Positions 61,285 to 64,000 of a stretch of DNA of 64,000 bases are shown in pieces. Location: assembly GCA_018389105.1 (NCBI GenBank), contig JACATO010000652.1, forward strand, positions 160,001 through 224,000. The letters are read 5' to 3'. The notes beneath the pieces are model-generated. The model was not told the origin of the DNA, made no database searches, and was given only the letters and a program-made list of their open reading frames with translations. Both the position numbers and the translations under genes were made by a program. This DNA comes from Nautilus pompilius (Eukaryota > Mollusca > Cephalopoda > Nautilida > Nautilidae). Numbering within the stretch: position 1 is the stretch's first letter; each line of letters starts with the position of its first letter.

Positions 61285-64000
61285 CAGTGGTTCTCAACGT
61301 GGGGCATACACCCCACAGGTGGGCAATTCGATTTTTAAGGGGGGCAATTGAGTACGAATGAAGAGGTCAGGGTCCAAATTTTCAATTTTTATTTTTTGGA
61401 TTTTCCACCAGGTAAAGTTTATGTTTCAGATGCTATTTTGAGTAAATATTTTTTTTTAGTGAAAAAGGTCTTTATTGTATAGTTATTACATAATCACTGT
61501 GCCATCGCTCTTCATGCACGTCACACAAAGTGCACGAGGTCATGGAAGAACCTTATTTATTGAATTTGATTTAGAAATACGATTCAAAGGGCTTTTGCTA
61601 AGTTACCATTATAATAACTGTTTCCTCCGTTTTCTCTCAAAGGAGAGCATTTCCATTTTCTGAAAATTCAGAGCTCGTAAACCAAGAAGTTGTTTTGGTG
61701 TTTTCACGCAAGGTAATTGATACATATTTCTTTGGTTGCTCGTGAATATATTTATTGTTTAGTATTATGATGATACGAGAAGATACATAAAGTGTCAGAG
61801 ATGAAAACTTAATAGTCCAAATGCTAATATAATACAACAGTCTTGCCATATTCATTGTGTATGTGTGTGCATATTTTTGTCAGACGATTATCATCAATAC
61901 ATTCGTGTGTGATACAAATTTCTCACACATTCGTAAAAATCTGGTGTACCGCACTGTTTGTCCTTATAAGCTGTATAAAACGAATCGGCATTGTTTTATT
62001 AATTATGTGTTAACTTCATTTCATTTTTGTGTTAACTTAAACATCTTAAATTCTGAAAGTGCATTTCACTTCTTAAGATTACTCATTTATTTCAGTCACA
62101 GCCCCTATGCATAAAATGAGTAGTGCAAGCAAAAAGAAAGTTCGTCAGTATTCAGAGGAATTTTTGAAATTTGGTTTCATACCCGCTGCTCATGATGAAC
62201 GGTCACCTTTCTGTCTCTTATGCCAACAATGCTTGACCAACGAATCAATGAAACGAGGTCGTCTTGAGGTGCATTTGAAGGCGAAACATAGTGTGTATGT
62301 AAATTCAGATTTGAATTACTTCAAATCTTTAAAGAATAAGTTTGAAAAAAGATCAACAATAAAGTCTCTGTTTACTGCACAAACTGTTACTATCAGTCGT
62401 ACTCTTGAGGCAAGTTATGAAATTTCTTTACTCATTGCTAAATCTGGAAAAAATCATACTATAGGGAAGGATTTAATTAAATCATCAATATCTGCATTTC
62501 TTAAAACAATTCTGGAAAAAGATGACAAAGATGTTAAAGCCATGCCACTCAGTAACGACACTGTTAGGAAAAGAATAGATGAAATGAGTGAAGATATTGA
62601 AACACAACTTGTTGAAAAGCTGAAATCAAGAAAATTCTCAGTACAAATGGATGAATCAACTGTGAGAGGCAGTGAGGCCTTATTGCTAACTTATGTAAGA
62701 TATATTGATAAAGGTGAATTTGTTGAAGAAATGTTATTCTGCAAATCTTTAGATACCACCACTACCGCCACTGATATATATAATAAACTATAATACTACT
62801 TAGATATCAATAATATACCAATGGAAAACATAACATCTTGTGCAACTGATGGTGCTCCTGTTATGATGGGCAAGAAAAATGGCTGCTTAAAAATGATGAA
62901 AGATGAGAATCCGGAGATGCTTCTTGTGCACTGTGTTATTCATAGAGAGAACTTAGTGTCGAAAAATATTTCTCCTGTACTTAATGAGGTACTGAAATCA
63001 GTTATAAAATCTATCAATGCTATCAAAACTAATGCCAAATGTGAGCGTCTTTTCGAGAAATTTTGTGAAGATAACAATTCAGACTATGTGAGACTTTTAC
63101 TTCACACTGAGGTAAGGTGGCTTTCGAAAGGGAATTGTTTGAAAAGATTCATGGAACTGTTTGATGATCTTAGTGGCTTTCTATGTGACAAGCCTGAAAT
63201 GAAGCACCTGCTAACCGTTGATGGAAAAGCGTTTTTGAGTTATTTAGCAGATATTTTCGAAAAACTGAATGTGTTGAATAAACAACTTCAAGGAACAAAT
63301 AAAACACTTGTTGATGCAAAGGCGAAGATATTTGGCTTTATTTCATTTATCGAGGTATGCCAAAAAAAAATATTTCTGACAAAAATTTTGACCAATTTCA
63401 TTGGCTAAAAAAATGAGAGCCGACTGAGGCTGCTGTGCTTGTCATTGTGGATCATCTGAAAATATTGGCCTCTGATTTTAAAGAAAGATTTTCTGATTTA
63501 AAACAGATTAATTTTCCATCGTGGGTGATGCAGCCAGTGCTTGTGGATTTATCTGATGTTTCAGTGCAGTACCAAGAAGAACTCTCGGAAATAAAAAATG
63601 ATGAGTCAGTTAAAACTTTATTCAACATAAAAGGAGCGATGGCATGGCATTGTGATGAGACAGAAACTAAATACCCAAATTCAACTAGCTTTGCAAGGAA
63701 ACTGTTGTTACCGTTTCCATCTTCATATATAGCTAAATGTGGCTTTAGCATTGTAAATGATTTGCTACTGAAGAAAAGAAATTCGTTGGATATCAGTAAA
63801 CGAGGAGATTTGAGACTAAAGCTGACTAAATTAGTGCCTAATATAAAATCTCTTTGCAGCAGGCATGAAGCACAAGGGTCTCACTAACTTTATTCCGCTT
63901 TTCTTGAGGTGTGCTCAAATGGCATTTTGCATTTGATAGGAACCTATACTTTATTGTACAGTAATTAAAATGATAAAATAAGCTTCCATTCAAATTAGTT
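61285..64000 (+). mobile_element. hAT transposon (Buster/Charlie-like) in DCAF13 intron 3
   Basis: Begins with CAGTGGTTCTCAACGTGGGG, the typical terminal inverted repeat of Charlie/Buster-type hAT elements. The matching right end (…GAGAACCACTG) is not seen before 64000, so the element runs past the window. The candidate left target duplication is GTGTAGAC (61277-61284). About 820 bp of leader precede the transposase gene, which lies in the same sense as DCAF13. Confidence 0.8.
62107..63887 (+). pseudogene. hAT transposase (ZBED/SCAND3-like), lightly broken
   Basis: Frames from 62107, 62821 and 63435 together cover a nearly complete hAT enzyme of about 590 codons. Residues 36-61 of the first frame form a BED-type zinc finger (C36, C39, H56, H61). 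Next comes QMDESTVRGSEALLLTYVRY with the first catalytic Asp. ATDGAPVMMGKKNG follows with the second, then HCVIHRENL (the C..H insertion motif) and LLHTEVRWLSKGNC. Near the end, KCGFSIVNDLLLKK is the C-terminal dimerisation region. One in-frame TAA lies at 62791-62793, and one frame change near 63360-63410 separates the second and third frames. With only two breaks this is a fairly young copy. It resembles the ancestors of domesticated ZBED5/SCAND3 genes. Confidence 0.88.

Larger units (their letters stand above)
60500..64000 (+). other. DCAF13 intron 3 (continues past the window)
   Basis: Starts with a perfect GTAAGT donor. It contains a hAT transposon from 61285 onward. No further DCAF13 exon was recognised up to 64000. 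Confidence 0.7.

Noticed and set aside
1-64000. CRISPR arrays, operons and bacterial-type features
   Set aside because: None seen. Introns, CpG promoters and animal genes show that this is eukaryotic nuclear DNA.

Overview
The window looks like AT-rich nuclear DNA of an invertebrate animal, most likely a mollusc and plausibly a cephalopod. The reasons are large transposon-littered introns, abundant microsatellites, tandem C2H2 zinc-finger genes, and metazoan PIGM and DCAF13 genes. No species call can be made from sequence alone. Four host loci can be supported. (1) A six-finger C2H2 protein on the minus strand has its whole coding region in one exon (22006-23160). A candidate non-coding first exon lies about 15 kb away in a CpG-rich patch near 38.1 kb. 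(2) A second C2H2 locus on the minus strand (48130-48966) has about ten finger repeats interrupted by three in-frame stops, so it is probably a pseudogene. It has its own CpG-rich patch at 50.25-50.7 kb. (3) PIGM, the ER mannosyltransferase of GPI-anchor synthesis, is on the minus strand with a single coding exon. (4) The first three coding exons of DCAF13/SOF1, a WD40 protein of small-subunit ribosome biogenesis, are on the plus strand. PIGM and DCAF13 are head to head and seem to share a promoter of about 0.5 kb.

Layout: 0-10 kb has no recognisable host gene. It holds a GC-rich island with a perfect CRE palindrome, a 540 bp CT-rich satellite, a LINE 3' fragment and a non-autonomous hAT element with an 8 bp target duplication. 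10.6-14.4 kb holds a deleted mariner, a Tc1 fragment and a second mariner-like tail. 14.4-22 kb is AT-rich, shows no recognisable transposon and may be a long 3' UTR of the first zinc-finger gene. 23.4-38.1 kb is read as the first intron of that gene. It carries a nearly full-length Tc1 element with long inverted repeats and a 3.57 kb element with terminal inverted repeats, whose multi-exon-sized, broken gene belongs to a transposase-like family I know only from unnamed invertebrate proteins. 39.1-46.8 kb is repeat-rich: a SINE candidate, a short decayed Ty3/gypsy LTR element, a LINE fragment and a deleted TA-flanked transposon. 47.8-50.7 kb is the second zinc-finger locus, 50.7-55.3 kb shows nothing recognisable, and 55.3-64 kb holds PIGM and DCAF13. 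The third DCAF13 intron contains the beginning of a hAT transposon, in sense orientation, that runs to or past the window end.

The strongest candidate for something little described is the 27851-31422 element. The oddest host features are the near-identical finger helices and the degenerate finger relics in the tail of the first zinc-finger protein.
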